Of a DNA stretch of 21,026 nucleotides, positions 1 through 7,240 are shown piece after piece. The stretch comes from a virus. Below the pieces are notes generated by a model. It searched no databases, was not told the DNA's origin, and was given only the letters and a program-made list of their open reading frames with translations. The position numbers and the translations under genes are program-made. The stretch lies in the IMG/VR virus record IMGVR_UViG_3300024518_001525, positions 1 through 21,026 of that record; one strand, 5' to 3'. Position 1 is the first letter of the stretch, and each line of letters begins with the position of its first letter.

Positions 1-19
1 TGCTGGCCCTCCTGAAGGT

Positions 20-325
20 ATGGTAAAACAAATGATCCCATTCCCAGCAATGTGTTTACCAGCGACAGTAGAGAAACATCATTTCGCGGCTCTCATGGGT
101 GCATTAATTAATGACTACGGCGTTCATATCTCGATGACGTTCAGCGCGAGTCAGGATCAGAGTAGACGGGTCGCAATCATTGAGAACCCTGCTACTGGAT
201 TGGCTGGTGTGTTGATGATAATGGACGATCAGACTTGCATTGCCTTCAGCGGGGAGGATAGGCAAGTCTATATGCGCCCTCCAAACCATCCCGAGGGCAC
301 AGCGAATGAGGCTCCGAAGACATGA
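20..325 (+). CDS. hypothetical phage protein, possibly 5'-truncated
   Basis: I do not recognise this protein of about 101 residues. It is soluble, with no evident signal peptide, membrane segment or catalytic motif. The reading frame stays open from base 2 into the ATG at 20, so the true start may lie outside the window. An internal ATG at 32 is another candidate. There is no well-spaced ribosome binding site before the ATG at 20 (an AAGG only 2 nt away). The stop overlaps the next start as ATGA, so it belongs to the same plus-strand transcription unit as the small membrane-protein genes that follow. Confidence 0.6.
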   Translation: MVKQMIPFPAMCLPATVEKHHFAALMGALINDYGVHISMTFSASQDQSRRVAIIENPATGLAGVLMIMDDQTCIAFSGEDRQVYMRPPNHPEGTANEAPKT

Positions 326-528
326 GTGACGTTAGTGATCTTGAGATTGGGAAACTAATCCAGAAGGTTGATAGCCTTGAGGCCATGGTAAGAGAACAGA
401 ACGACCGGCTGGATAGGCTGGATCAACAGCTAGAACGTACGAGAGGCATAGGCATTGGTGTCGTCTTGGCTACTGTAGGTTTATCGGGTATAGGTGGTTC
501 GCTATTTACGAGGTGGTTAAGCGGATGA
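322..528 (+). CDS. small coiled-coil protein with C-terminal membrane segment
   Basis: This 68-residue protein has a hydrophilic heptad-like N-terminal half (about residues 8-40, rich in L, E, Q, R and D). One hydrophobic segment follows (about residues 43-62, GIGIGVVLATVGLSGIGG), then a short charged tail. The layout resembles small phage membrane proteins near lysis genes (XhlA- or holin-accessory-like), but no family can be assigned. It starts at an ATGA overlap with the preceding gene, and its own stop overlaps the next ATG in the same way. A lysis or envelope role is inference from topology and neighbours only. Confidence 0.65.
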   Translation: MSDVSDLEIGKLIQKVDSLEAMVREQNDRLDRLDQQLERTRGIGIGVVLATVGLSGIGGSLFTRWLSG

Positions 529-908
529 ATATAGATGCGAGAGTTTTAACAGTCGTGCTTTTCTTAGTTGCTCAAAGCGCAACAGGTATATGGTGGGCAA
601 GCAATCTATCCAGTGAAGTAGCGAGGCTTGCTGGCATCCAAGGCCAAGCTATCCCCGCTCTTGAGGCAGAGGCCCAAAAGTGTGGCATAGCTATACACAA
701 CAACGAGGCTGCTATCAAAGAATTACAAGAGCATGACCAAGCCATCTCTGGGCTAGATGTTTTGGAGTTTAAGATAGACGAGCTAAGAAAAGAGATCGCG
801 TCCTTGCGAGAAGTTGATCGAGAGATTATGACTCAGCATGAAAAAATATTCGACTGGATGGCACAGTCTAGCTCTATGCAGCAGAAAGGTGGCAATCCTT
901 ACAACTAA
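525..908 (+). CDS. membrane-anchored coiled-coil protein (possible i-spanin-like)
   Basis: This protein is about 127 residues from the ATG at 525. That ATG overlaps the upstream stop as ATGA and has GAGGTGG about 8 nt before it; the in-frame GTG at 513 is less likely. Residues 6-26 form one hydrophobic anchor (VLTVVLFLVAQSATGIWW). The rest is periplasm-like and largely coiled coil, around residues 55-110. An N-terminal anchor followed by a periplasmic coiled coil is the plan of inner-membrane spanins (Rz type), but many phage membrane proteins share it. A lipoprotein gene lies 0.5 kb downstream, which would fit an o-spanin partner only loosely. Confidence 0.65.
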   Translation: MNIDARVLTVVLFLVAQSATGIWWASNLSSEVARLAGIQGQAIPALEAEAQKCGIAIHNNEAAIKELQEHDQAISGLDVLEFKIDELRKEIASLREVDREIMTQHEKIFDWMAQSSSMQQKGGNPYN

Positions 909-1081
909 TGAAACACCTAAAAGACATTAACATGAGTTGGAGTAAGCACCTATGGTACGCACTGACGTTGGCTGGGAGGTTGTTTCTTTTGTCGTTGACT
1001 GCTGTGGCACATGGAATGTTGCCCTTTATATTTTCGTCCACAACATCTGAGGGCATAAAGAAACTACATGAGGAACTATGA
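908..1081 (+). CDS. DUF6356-like small protein
   Basis: This 57-residue protein reads from the ATG at 908, which overlaps the upstream stop (TAATG), to the TGA at 1079-1081. The sequence has an N-terminal HLKDINMSWSKHLWYALTLA stretch, a hydrophobic middle with AHGMLPFIF, and a C-terminal SEGIKKLHEEL. I recognise this as the pattern of the DUF6356 family (a DVNMxYxQH-like start, a central His-Ala-x-x-P-F segment and a KKLHxxL end). Its biochemical function is unknown; one amphipathic or membrane-associated helix is likely. It overlaps the Fe-S carrier gene as ATGA, so the two are probably translationally coupled. Family recall is from memory, not a search. Confidence 0.75.
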   Translation: MKHLKDINMSWSKHLWYALTLAGRLFLLSLTAVAHGMLPFIFSSTTSEGIKKLHEEL

Positions 1082-1377
1082 CAATCACAGAAGCGGCGCA
1101 GACAAAGGTAGACCAGACCCTAAATGGAGAAGGGTTCTTAGGCGTACACTTAGAAGGTGGGGGTTGCTCTGGTTATCAAATAAAGTTAAACCCGTCAACA
1201 GACATACCCTCAGACGCGAAGATGCTGTCGGAGACAATCTTCTCAGATGCCACCTCTTTGGAACTTTTAGGTGACGCAGTGATGGACTGGGACAACGACC
1301 CTTTCAGACCATCCTTTCATTTCACACCGCCTACAGGATCATCATCTTGTGGGTGTGGATCATCGTTTACTATATAG
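1078..1377 (+). CDS. A-type iron-sulfur carrier (IscA/ErpA/HesB family)
   Basis: This 99-residue protein has the three family cysteines in place: Cys30 in GGGCSGY and Cys91 and Cys93 in the C-terminal CGCGSSF. A-type carriers bind a [2Fe-2S] or [4Fe-4S] cluster at these cysteines and pass it to apo-proteins in the cytoplasm. Its length matches the family (about 100-120 residues), and the N-terminal ITEAAQTKV helix is typical, so it looks intact. The ATG at 1078 overlaps the DUF6356-like stop. HesB-like genes occur in some phages as auxiliary genes. Here it could help mature Fe-S proteins during infection; the client is unknown, and the RNR of this window is cobalamin-dependent rather than Fe-dependent. 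Confidence 0.92.
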   Translation: MTITEAAQTKVDQTLNGEGFLGVHLEGGGCSGYQIKLNPSTDIPSDAKMLSETIFSDATSLELLGDAVMDWDNDPFRPSFHFTPPTGSSSCGCGSSFTI

Positions 1378-1385
1378 GAGACATC

Positions 1386-1505
1386 ATGGAAAAATGGAAA
1401 GAATTAGGAAAGAGAAAAAAGTTTTGGGTGGCGGTAGGAATAATCGTAATCGTTGCCGTAGTAGGCTCTGTGTCTGGCTGGTGGTCATCGCCGCCAGCGG
1501 TTTGA
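1386..1505 (+). CDS. 39-residue single-pass membrane peptide
   Basis: This short gene reads from the ATG at 1386 to the TGA at 1503. It has a good ribosome binding site (AGGAG at 1375-1379, then ACATC). The peptide has a charged start (MEKWKELGKRKK), one hydrophobic helix (about residues 13-30, FWVAVGIIVIVAVVGSVSG) and a short WWSSPPAV tail. It looks like a small inner-membrane phage protein with its N-terminus in the cytoplasm. Most of it overlaps the lipoprotein gene in another frame. The strong binding site and sensible topology argue that it is expressed, but the function is unknown. Confidence 0.6.
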   Translation: MEKWKELGKRKKFWVAVGIIVIVAVVGSVSGWWSSPPAV

Positions 1506-1843
1506 CAGGATGTCAGCATTTGAAAACGGGACTAGCGACGAGCGCCATTGTCGGTGCGACGACTGCCTTAGTTCCGGCTGCGATTGTTGTTCCAGCGGTC
1601 CTAGGGGGAGTGACGGCTGCGACTGTCTCTGCGATAACTGCGGCTCCCGCACAGGCGTCTGAGATCAATGCGGACACTGTTGTTCAAGAAGCCCCGGCAA
1701 ACTTCTTTGATTTGCTGGGATCACTGGTGGAGGTTGGCGGATGGCTGTTGATACTAATTTTTGTGGCTCCGATGTTGTTGGGGTGGCTGCTTCCAGGGCC
1801 CCTGACGACACACAGCAAAAAGAAAAAGGGTCGAAAAAGATAG
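1394..1843 (+). CDS. putative phage lipoprotein with C-terminal membrane helix
   Basis: The frame encodes a basic N-terminus, a hydrophobic h-region (LCVWLVVIAAS) and a lipobox, LTGC, so the mature N-terminal cysteine is probably lipidated. A long Ala/Val/Thr-rich hydrophobic stretch follows, then a hydrophilic linker, a second strong helix (GGWLLILIFVAPMLLGWLL) and a lysine-rich tail (KKKKGRKR). The start is uncertain: ATG 1394 gives 149 residues, while TTG 1424 or GTG 1481 give shorter forms. ATG 1394 places the start inside the 39-residue membrane-peptide gene, in a different frame. The protein probably acts at the envelope; whether it is part of a lysis complex or superinfection exclusion cannot be told. 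Confidence 0.7.
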   Translation: MERIRKEKKVLGGGRNNRNRCRSRLCVWLVVIAASGLTGCQHLKTGLATSAIVGATTALVPAAIVVPAVLGGVTAATVSAITAAPAQASEINADTVVQEAPANFFDLLGSLVEVGGWLLILIFVAPMLLGWLLPGPLTTHSKKKKGRKR

Positions 1844-2058
1844 TAGCGGTTTCTTGGATAGACTCCTACACAGATGGGGGATGGGCTGAGTACTCTCCAG
1901 AGGAGGCAGAAACCACGACCTACGGCATCCTTGTTGACAAGAATGACAAGTGGACTACCTTAGCAATGACGGAGGAGAAAGGGTACTGGGGAAATCTCTG
2001 GTACATACCAACGAAGAATGTACTCAAGATCAGGGTTATCGAATACTCCTCTGAGTGA
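1741..2058 (+). CDS. hypothetical small soluble protein
   Basis: The product is up to 105 residues from ATG 1741, which has GGAGG 7 nt upstream inside the lipoprotein gene. The conserved-looking part starts near KKIVAVSWIDSYTDGGWAEY and continues as a beta-rich fold with GYWGNLWYIPTKNVLKI. The real start could be later, for example GTG 1783, because the first 35 residues share DNA with the lipoprotein tail in another frame. I do not recognise the family. It is the last plus-strand gene of the left arm, and its 3' end overlaps the convergent metallophosphoesterase gene by 23 bp. Confidence 0.6.
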   Translation: MAVDTNFCGSDVVGVAASRAPDDTQQKEKGSKKIVAVSWIDSYTDGGWAEYSPEEAETTTYGILVDKNDKWTTLAMTEEKGYWGNLWYIPTKNVLKIRVIEYSSE

Positions 2059-2779
2059 TAGCCCTTATACCATTGTAATAACCCTCCCCATCTAACCCCT
2101 CTAACATAATAACCCCACGCCACCACTGATACTCAGTGTCCTGGCACCAGGACTCAGTGTACTTAGGGTGGGAGTAGCACCCGGCAGACAAGCCAAAGAT
2201 CTTCTGACCATCCGGACGAGTCTGTTCAGAGTGGTTGAATAAGTGGGAATGTCCTTGCACTGCAGAGCAGTGGAGCTTTGTTACCAAAGCATGGCCTATG
2301 TGGACTGAACTGATAGGCCTTCCCGCCACACCAGAGGTAAAGTAGTGGCTGAAGGAGATTCCCTGTATAACTACACTCCTTTTGAAAGGAGTAACCTTCC
2401 ACCCGAAGTCTTCATACTTCAGGTCATGCAATCCGATAGCCCCCTCTAACTCAGGGCTAGTGTTTACCGCACGAGCTATCCTGTCCTCATGGTTCCCCAT
2501 ACACATGTGCAGCTTAGGTTTGTACCCTCGTACCCTGTTTATAGGGGCAAACAGTTTCTTCTGCGCGTCTATGACCGCAGAGACATCCTTCTTATACCTC
2601 CTTCCTTCAAAACCCTTAGTTCCTCTATCATAGGAGGACAAGCTAGGCATGTCAGCCATGTCCCCTATACAGACTATGATCTGAGGCTTCTCCCTGGCTA
2701 TGTACTTCCCTAGGGCAGTGAACCGACTGTTATCATAGTCAGGATGGGCATGAGGATCACCTATAACTAGTAGGTTCAA
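2036..2779 (-). CDS. calcineurin-like metallophosphoesterase
   Basis: This 247-residue protein has the full order of metallophosphoesterase motifs: GDPHAH (Asp8, His10), GDMADM (Asp40), GNHEDR (Asn96, His97) and QGHSH (His177, His179). His145 in FSHYF is another possible ligand. These residues would coordinate two metal ions and hydrolyse a phosphomonoester or phosphodiester. The substrate cannot be told; phage members have been linked to nucleotide or nucleic-acid phosphate processing. It is the last gene of the minus-strand early operon; its start overlaps the upstream stop by 4 bp. No separate terminator is visible at its convergent end. Confidence 0.88.
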   Translation of the reverse strand: MNLLVIGDPHAHPDYDNSRFTALGKYIAREKPQIIVCIGDMADMPSLSSYDRGTKGFEGRRYKKDVSAVIDAQKKLFAPINRVRGYKPKLHMCMGNHEDRIARAVNTSPELEGAIGLHDLKYEDFGWKVTPFKRSVVIQGISFSHYFTSGVAGRPISSVHIGHALVTKLHCSAVQGHSHLFNHSEQTRPDGQKIFGLSAGCYSHPKYTESWCQDTEYQWWRGVIMLEGLDGEGYYNGIRAITQRSIR

Positions 2780-3150
2780 TGGTCCTTCCTTGATTTCTTA
2801 ACGAGCTCTATAACATCCCCTCCCTCTATGGACCTGCCCTTCATCTGCCCACTCCTGTAGTTTATGGAGGCCTTGGTTTCTATCTGTTGGTGAGGGCCAG
2901 CGTACTTGTTGTGCATCTCAAGAGCCATTGGACAAGCCCCAGGATCGAAGTAGTCTCTCATAGTCTCCCACAGAGCGTGGTCGTTCTGCCCTCTCCCTTC
3001 CCTGATAGCTTCGTTGATGACCTCATGTATGTAGATGTACAACTCCTCATCTTTCATTGCAGGCTCTATCAAACTCTCAGCTATACCAATAGCTGCTGTA
3101 AGATGGAAGGCCATGATCCCTGCTAATGTTTGCGCTGTATCATTTCCCAC
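2776..3150 (-). CDS. hypothetical early protein
   Basis: I do not recognise this 124-residue soluble protein. It has a helical N-terminal half (AGIMAFHLTAAIGIAESLIEPAM, then acidic helices) and a basic C-terminus (VKKSRKDH). No signal peptide, metal site or nucleotide-binding motif is visible. It is tightly packed between the exonuclease and metallophosphoesterase genes (overlaps of 11 and 4 bp), so it is probably co-transcribed and used in early infection. Confidence 0.72.
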   Translation of the reverse strand: MGNDTAQTLAGIMAFHLTAAIGIAESLIEPAMKDEELYIYIHEVINEAIREGRGQNDHALWETMRDYFDPGACPMALEMHNKYAGPHQQIETKASINYRSGQMKGRSIEGGDVIELVKKSRKDH

Positions 3151-3946
3151 GTCTGTTCTCCAAAGATCTCAACCTACTGTAGCCCTCGAGGAAGCCAAGG
3201 AAGGCTATGAAGTTATCCATAACCTCCACTGAAGCAGAGCTTTCAAACTCTCCCGTAGCCTTGTCAAAGCGTAGCACGTAAGCCTTGTCCACTTCCTTGC
3301 CACGCATGTCCTCTATAGCTTTAGCATAGGCTGCACACTGCAGGTGGTACGACGAGTATATAGACTTCGATGTCTTGAAGTCTATGACGCAGTACTCATC
3401 GTTAATGGTGGCTGTCGCGTCAACAGTCCCTGCATACTTGTGGCCTCTATGGTATACCTTCTCCTCTACCGTGTGCCACTCTATCTCGTTGATCTTTGTC
3501 CACTCCCTAAACGCGTTGATAGCACGTTCGGCCTGAGAGTTCTCAGGCATACCAGGGACGGGCCCCTTACCTAGCTTCCATAAGATGGCCTCTTCACACC
3601 ACTTATGAACCATAAGCCCTACGTTAAGAGCCTGTCCTGAAGAGGTCTTGTACGCAGAGCGAATCCCTTTTCCCATCTCCGCCTCTGTCATGGATGGGGT
3701 CTTGCCCAGTAGCTTATGGGCGTTCATGTTGTAGAACTTAGCCCCCTCGTTAGCTGCCCACGGTACAAGTGCAGGCTTTGCTATGGAGTCCAGTATGGTG
3801 GTTACCGAGGGAGCGTAAGCGCCTTCCACATTATAGTAATGTTTTTTCGGATCGAAATTAAGAATAACCACACTTCCGTCATGGTATTCTATTTCATGGT
3901 CAACTCCGCTAGAAGTCAAAGTCTTCGTCCCTTGGCGGGGCCTCAC
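3140..3946 (-). CDS. PD-(D/E)XK exonuclease (RecB/Cas4-like, phage type)
   Basis: This protein is about 268 residues and carries the nuclease core GTVDATATINDEYCVIDFKTSK. Asp176, Asp189 and Lys191 form the D...D-x-K catalytic set, and Gln203 in HLQCAAYA is the conserved motif-IV Gln. His114 (GLMVHKWCEEA) fits the N-terminal RecB-nuclease His. It should degrade DNA ends in a metal-dependent way, in recombination or host-DNA recycling. The start is uncertain: GTG 3946 overlaps the upstream gene by 38 bp, in-frame TTG and GTG codons lie downstream, and no strong binding site singles one out. Its neighbour is a single-strand-binding-like protein, a common pairing. Confidence 0.88.
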   Translation of the reverse strand: MRPRQGTKTLTSSGVDHEIEYHDGSVVILNFDPKKHYYNVEGAYAPSVTTILDSIAKPALVPWAANEGAKFYNMNAHKLLGKTPSMTEAEMGKGIRSAYKTSSGQALNVGLMVHKWCEEAILWKLGKGPVPGMPENSQAERAINAFREWTKINEIEWHTVEEKVYHRGHKYAGTVDATATINDEYCVIDFKTSKSIYSSYHLQCAAYAKAIEDMRGKEVDKAYVLRFDKATGEFESSASVEVMDNFIAFLGFLEGYSRLRSLENRRGK

Positions 3947-4241
3947 GGGTCCCCATGTCCTGTGGATCGCTAAACTTCAGCTTGAGGTAGATCTTACCAT
4001 CCTTGCTCTTGTTCTTCCACATAGCTGCTCGAACCTCTTTGCCATTAACAAGACCCTTCCCAGAGTAGGGTGGAGACTTCTCGCTCTTCTTCTCTTGGGG
4101 CCACAACGTAACCTCATTGTCCTTCACTTCATACGCCATCTTAGTTTCCTCTCGTTGCTGTTGATTGAGTTGATCTTCATTCGCCCACCCTTGGGCGTTG
4201 TTGTAGTCGTCCCGCCACTGCGCCAGTTCTTCTGCATCCAT
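3909..4241 (-). CDS. DUF736-like/single-strand-DNA-binding-like protein
   Basis: From ATG 4241, which overlaps the upstream stop as TGATG, the protein has about 110 residues. A longer start at 4283 adds 14 residues but overlaps the neighbour by 43 bp. An internal ATG at 4139 has the best binding site (AGGAAAC then TAAG) and would give 76 residues that cover the whole recognisable domain. That domain reads YSGKGLVNGKEVRAAMWKNK, then YLKLKFSDPQD, and ends in an acidic DEDFDF tail. The NGKE...AxWKN pattern recalls DUF736 proteins, and an acidic C-terminal tip is typical of phage single-strand-binding proteins. The functional assignment is tentative; the adjacent exonuclease supports a DNA role. 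Confidence 0.7.
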   Translation of the reverse strand: MDAEELAQWRDDYNNAQGWANEDQLNQQQREETKMAYEVKDNEVTLWPQEKKSEKSPPYSGKGLVNGKEVRAAMWKNKSKDGKIYLKLKFSDPQDMGTREAPPRDEDFDF

Positions 4242-4564
4242 CAAAACCCCGTCTTTCTGTTGTTGGCTGAGCTTGTTTGCCATACTGCTATCGTCGCCTC
4301 TGCTGCTGTGTATTTATGTCTAAGGGCTATCTCCTTTTCTCGAGCTACCTTCAGCCCTTCCAGTAGCTCCCTATACTCGGGGTGAGCATACGCCCACGCT
4401 TCTTTAGCAGCCACTGTATCCTCTGGTGACTGCTGGAACAGTACAGAGAACTTGACCTTCTTAAAGTCCTCCAAGTGTAGTTTATCGGATAACGCTTGCC
4501 CGTGTGCTGCCGCATTATCCCTCATCCAGTCTCGAGCCTTCTCTGCTGAATTCTCGTCTATCAT
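4241..4564 (-). CDS. conserved phage hypothetical protein (helical)
   Basis: This 107-residue all-helical protein starts MIDENSAEKARDWMRDNA and ends in AAEATIAVWQTSSANNRK. I recall similar short proteins in many phages beside single-strand-binding and exonuclease genes, with the same ENxA...YxxxLE.LKxA...A.I.AW.T.SAN pattern, but no established function. It overlaps the HNH gene upstream by 4 bp (ATGA) and abuts the single-strand-binding-like gene downstream. A structural or accessory role in recombination is a guess from the neighbours. Confidence 0.8.
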   Translation of the reverse strand: MIDENSAEKARDWMRDNAAAHGQALSDKLHLEDFKKVKFSVLFQQSPEDTVAAKEAWAYAHPEYRELLEGLKVAREKEIALRHKYTAAEATIAVWQTSSANNRKTGF

Positions 4565-4890
4565 AACCTGTAGTACTCGTAAGGTTTGTACGTAATGGAT
4601 ATTACATCATGTTTGGTAGCTGCGTCAAGCGCTTTGAATATAAAAGGTGCCTGGAAGTCCAGCACCTCCCCATCTCCATTGTGAGCTCGAGCGTGGCAGT
4701 CATAGCACAAAGGCATCGTAAGTATGTCTGATGCTTTAAGACCCATGCCTCCTCCTCCCCACGGGGAGTACCGATGCTTCAGGTGATGGGCAACTACAGT
4801 CCCGTCAATGATGCTGCAGTTAGAGCAGGGCATCTCACTGACAAACTTGAGGTAGTCCTTGTTTTGCCAGCGCTTATCTTTGGCTATCAA
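4561..4890 (-). CDS. HNH-type zinc nuclease (DUF968/Ref-like)
   Basis: This 109-residue protein has two zinc-ligand pairs, Cys22-x2-Cys25 and Cys62-x2-Cys65. Between them is the catalytic-type AHHLKHR segment (His35, His36, His39), and CHARAH (His66, His70) follows. This matches the treble-clef HNH layout of DUF968/YbcO/Ref-like phage nucleases. It would make metal-dependent nicks or breaks in DNA, probably during recombination or replication. It starts with ATGATTGC and overlaps its neighbours by 4 bp on both sides. Free-standing homing activity is less likely given how tightly it sits in the operon. Confidence 0.83.
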   Translation of the reverse strand: MIAKDKRWQNKDYLKFVSEMPCSNCSIIDGTVVAHHLKHRYSPWGGGGMGLKASDILTMPLCYDCHARAHNGDGEVLDFQAPFIFKALDAATKHDVISITYKPYEYYRL

Positions 4891-5399
4891 TGTCCGTATA
4901 CCCCATCACCTAAGTAAACCCCCTGTTCCGTACCATACCCCGGTAGGTCTGAGTACCAAGGTTCACTATGAACATACGGAGGAACATTTTCCCGTAACCA
5001 ATCTATGCAGTCCTGCTTTCTTTTGGACGTAAAATATAATTCTCCATCACACATCACCAGCCAACCAAGTTTCTTGACGCCCCATTTCCCGCCATCACGG
5101 TAATCGTAAGTGGGCCTTATGTCTGCCTCTACCGTCCATGAATGATCATCTTCATCTTGTCTGCGGAATTCCTTGAACCCAGCGATACCACATAAAGCCC
5201 TATACAGATCACACTTTGCCAAGAACTCGTAATACTCCCCCCTATCGGTTCCAGAATCATCGCTCCTTGGCATGGTTACTCGATTGATATTCCGTATCGT
5301 AATGTCGATCCCCTCTGGGGAGGCATCTATAGGCATTGGCTTTGGCTCGTCATTACTATACCATTTTCTGTCCTTAAAATATTCTGAAAGTTTTTTCAT
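4887..5399 (-). CDS. hypothetical protein downstream of RNR
   Basis: The ATG at 5399 overlaps the RNR stop as ATGA and gives about 170 residues. A start nine bases further up, inside the RNR gene, is less likely. I do not recognise the protein. It is soluble and acidic, rich in aromatic residues, with a central SWTVEADIRPTYDYRDGGKW stretch and a Tyr/Gly-rich C-terminus (GYGTEQGVYLGDGVYGH). No catalytic motif is evident. Position suggests co-expression with RNR and the HNH nuclease. Confidence 0.72.
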   Translation of the reverse strand: MKKLSEYFKDRKWYSNDEPKPMPIDASPEGIDITIRNINRVTMPRSDDSGTDRGEYYEFLAKCDLYRALCGIAGFKEFRRQDEDDHSWTVEADIRPTYDYRDGGKWGVKKLGWLVMCDGELYFTSKRKQDCIDWLRENVPPYVHSEPWYSDLPGYGTEQGVYLGDGVYGH

Positions 5400-7240
5400 A
5401 TTTCGCACACTCCTGCTGTGCAGGCCAGCTCTTGACTGGCCGTGGTATTGTCTACGTTTTCTTCGAAATTGAAGTCTATTTCTTTTGGCATCTCTTTCAC
5501 TATATTAGTATATTCTAATTTACTAATATCCTGATAAGGGGCCTGTTCATAGATGTGGTCATCGTCTGCAGAGGGGAGGAAGGAGATACCATTCACCATC
5601 CTGAAGTTCTCCCACACCCAAGACCCTACAGAGGGCCAATCACTCTCCCCTACGTAACAGGTCATGCTTGGTTTATGCTCACACCAATGGAGCGCAAACC
5701 GCCTCCATGTGCTCAATTGAGAGATAGGGCTTATATCTTTGCGTGTAAGGCCGTCAGACTTCATTGGGAAGTAAAACACCCAGGCCTCTGGGTTTTGCTT
5801 GTCCTCTTCATAAGGTATACCAGCGTCAATCATAACTTGTGCTAATGGGTCCTTCTTATCGTTACGCACTGCCCTTTTGTAGAAATTGTTGTAAGCAGGG
5901 TGGATTCCCGAGCTACATGAGGCAAGCTGACTCACCGTACCAGAAGGTTTCACACAGGTAACAGCCGCAGAGGGGGAGATCCCTAAGCGTGCAGCCCACT
6001 TCTCGTTAGTCGATACAGCATGGTTACGCAGAGACTCGAGCTCTTTAGGCGTAGCATTGTAGAGGGCAGGGCAATCGTATATCCCGGTAAAGGACACCCC
6101 TAACAGTCTTTCCTCCTCGCAGTTACGCTTCCAGATAGCACGTAAGTACCTAAAGTCAGTCAGAGTAGACTGTATCGTCCCCAGTATAGTTGCATACTCC
6201 ACCTTTTTCTTTAGTGTAGCAATAGTATCATCTGGCCTAGCCACTAGCTCAGAAAGGTTGCAGAATTCTGCACTGCGAAGTACTATTTCGCTGCAGGGAT
6301 TTGTACCGAAGTCATGGTTCTCGTCTCTCCGCTCGGGGAGCATATCTCTACAAGCCTGACGGTTGAAGACCCCACGTTCACCTGACCTACTTTCGTATAT
6401 AGATAGCCATTCACGCATGAAAGCGCCCACCTCGGGCTGCTCGGTAAAGCATATTGAGTTATTAGCAAGTGCTCTTTGCGGATTCTCTGTCCACCACTGT
6501 CCACTTTTCGCATTACGCATCCTCTCGTCGGAGTGATTGGAAAGACTGATTAGCGCAGTCCGGCGTACACCACCTACTAAGACAGCCTCTCCCTCATGGC
6601 AAATGAGGTCATGGACCTCCATAGAGGTGAGTTTTCTGCCTGCAGCGTTCTCAAAAACCCTTATAAAGTGCCGAAACATCCTCTCCAGAGGCTCTGGACC
6701 GGAGGCTCTACCCCCGAAAGTCTTTAACGGAGCACCTGAGGGCCTTATATTCGAGGTATCTATCTTGGGAATCAGCCCAGAATACAGCATTCCAACCAGT
6801 TCCTTTAGGGATTTTGCCCATCCTAGCTTGGAGTCGCTGACTACAATTGTCGTATCGGTATGATGGAATTCCTCCGCTACCTCAGGGAGCTTGGCTATAT
6901 ACTGCCTCTCCACAGAGAAACCCAGGCCAGTACCGCACAGCATAATGTAAAGGGCTTCATCAAACACCCTAACATGGTCTACGGCAACGTAGGCACAGTT
7001 GTAGCCCGCTACGTGGTCCCTTTCCAGAGCCCTCCCACTGGTCATAACAGCCCTCATAGAGGGAAGCACCTCCTTCTCAACGATAGCCTTACGTAAGAAC
7101 GATAGGTTCTGTCCTGTGTGGTCTGAGAAGAACTCTATGTACCTGTCTACTGTCTCGGGCCACGTTTCTCGCCTTTGTTTCTCGGGCAGATATCTTGCGT
7201 AACGAGAGATAGCGATGTAGTCTTGGTATAGGGATGTCAT
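5396..7240 (-). CDS. nrdJ: class II (adenosylcobalamin-dependent) ribonucleotide reductase, monomeric type
   Basis: This 614-residue enzyme reduces ribonucleotides, probably triphosphates, to deoxynucleotides for phage DNA synthesis. Seen: Cys82 in NCAYVAV (redox), the active-site loop NPCSEI (Cys316, Glu318), Cys327 (partner redox Cys), a GGRASGP loop, the phosphate-binding KPSGTVSQLASCSSG segment, and the C-terminal pair Cys607 and Cys612 (CTAGVC). The Cys pattern and single chain match monomeric class II reductases of the Lactobacillus leichmannii type. No small subunit or glycyl-radical activator lies nearby. It is shorter than the roughly 740-residue reference enzyme, as phage versions often are. 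No intein is seen. It sits mid-operon with ATGA overlaps at both ends. Confidence 0.94.
   Translation of the reverse strand: MTSLYQDYIAISRYARYLPEKQRRETWPETVDRYIEFFSDHTGQNLSFLRKAIVEKEVLPSMRAVMTSGRALERDHVAGYNCAYVAVDHVRVFDEALYIMLCGTGLGFSVERQYIAKLPEVAEEFHHTDTTIVVSDSKLGWAKSLKELVGMLYSGLIPKIDTSNIRPSGAPLKTFGGRASGPEPLERMFRHFIRVFENAAGRKLTSMEVHDLICHEGEAVLVGGVRRTALISLSNHSDERMRNAKSGQWWTENPQRALANNSICFTEQPEVGAFMREWLSIYESRSGERGVFNRQACRDMLPERRDENHDFGTNPCSEIVLRSAEFCNLSELVARPDDTIATLKKKVEYATILGTIQSTLTDFRYLRAIWKRNCEEERLLGVSFTGIYDCPALYNATPKELESLRNHAVSTNEKWAARLGISPSAAVTCVKPSGTVSQLASCSSGIHPAYNNFYKRAVRNDKKDPLAQVMIDAGIPYEEDKQNPEAWVFYFPMKSDGLTRKDISPISQLSTWRRFALHWCEHKPSMTCYVGESDWPSVGSWVWENFRMVNGISFLPSADDDHIYEQAPYQDISKLEYTNIVKEMPKEIDFNFEENVDNTTASQELACTAGVCEI

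Noticed and set aside
1068-1274. Plus-strand open frame overlapping the Fe-S carrier gene
   Set aside because: It is another frame of the carrier gene, which has all family cysteines; the frame shows no protein-like pattern of its own.
3213-3221. TTATCCATA, one base from the DnaA box
   Set aside because: It lies inside the exonuclease gene, is alone and imperfect, and has no AT-rich neighbour.
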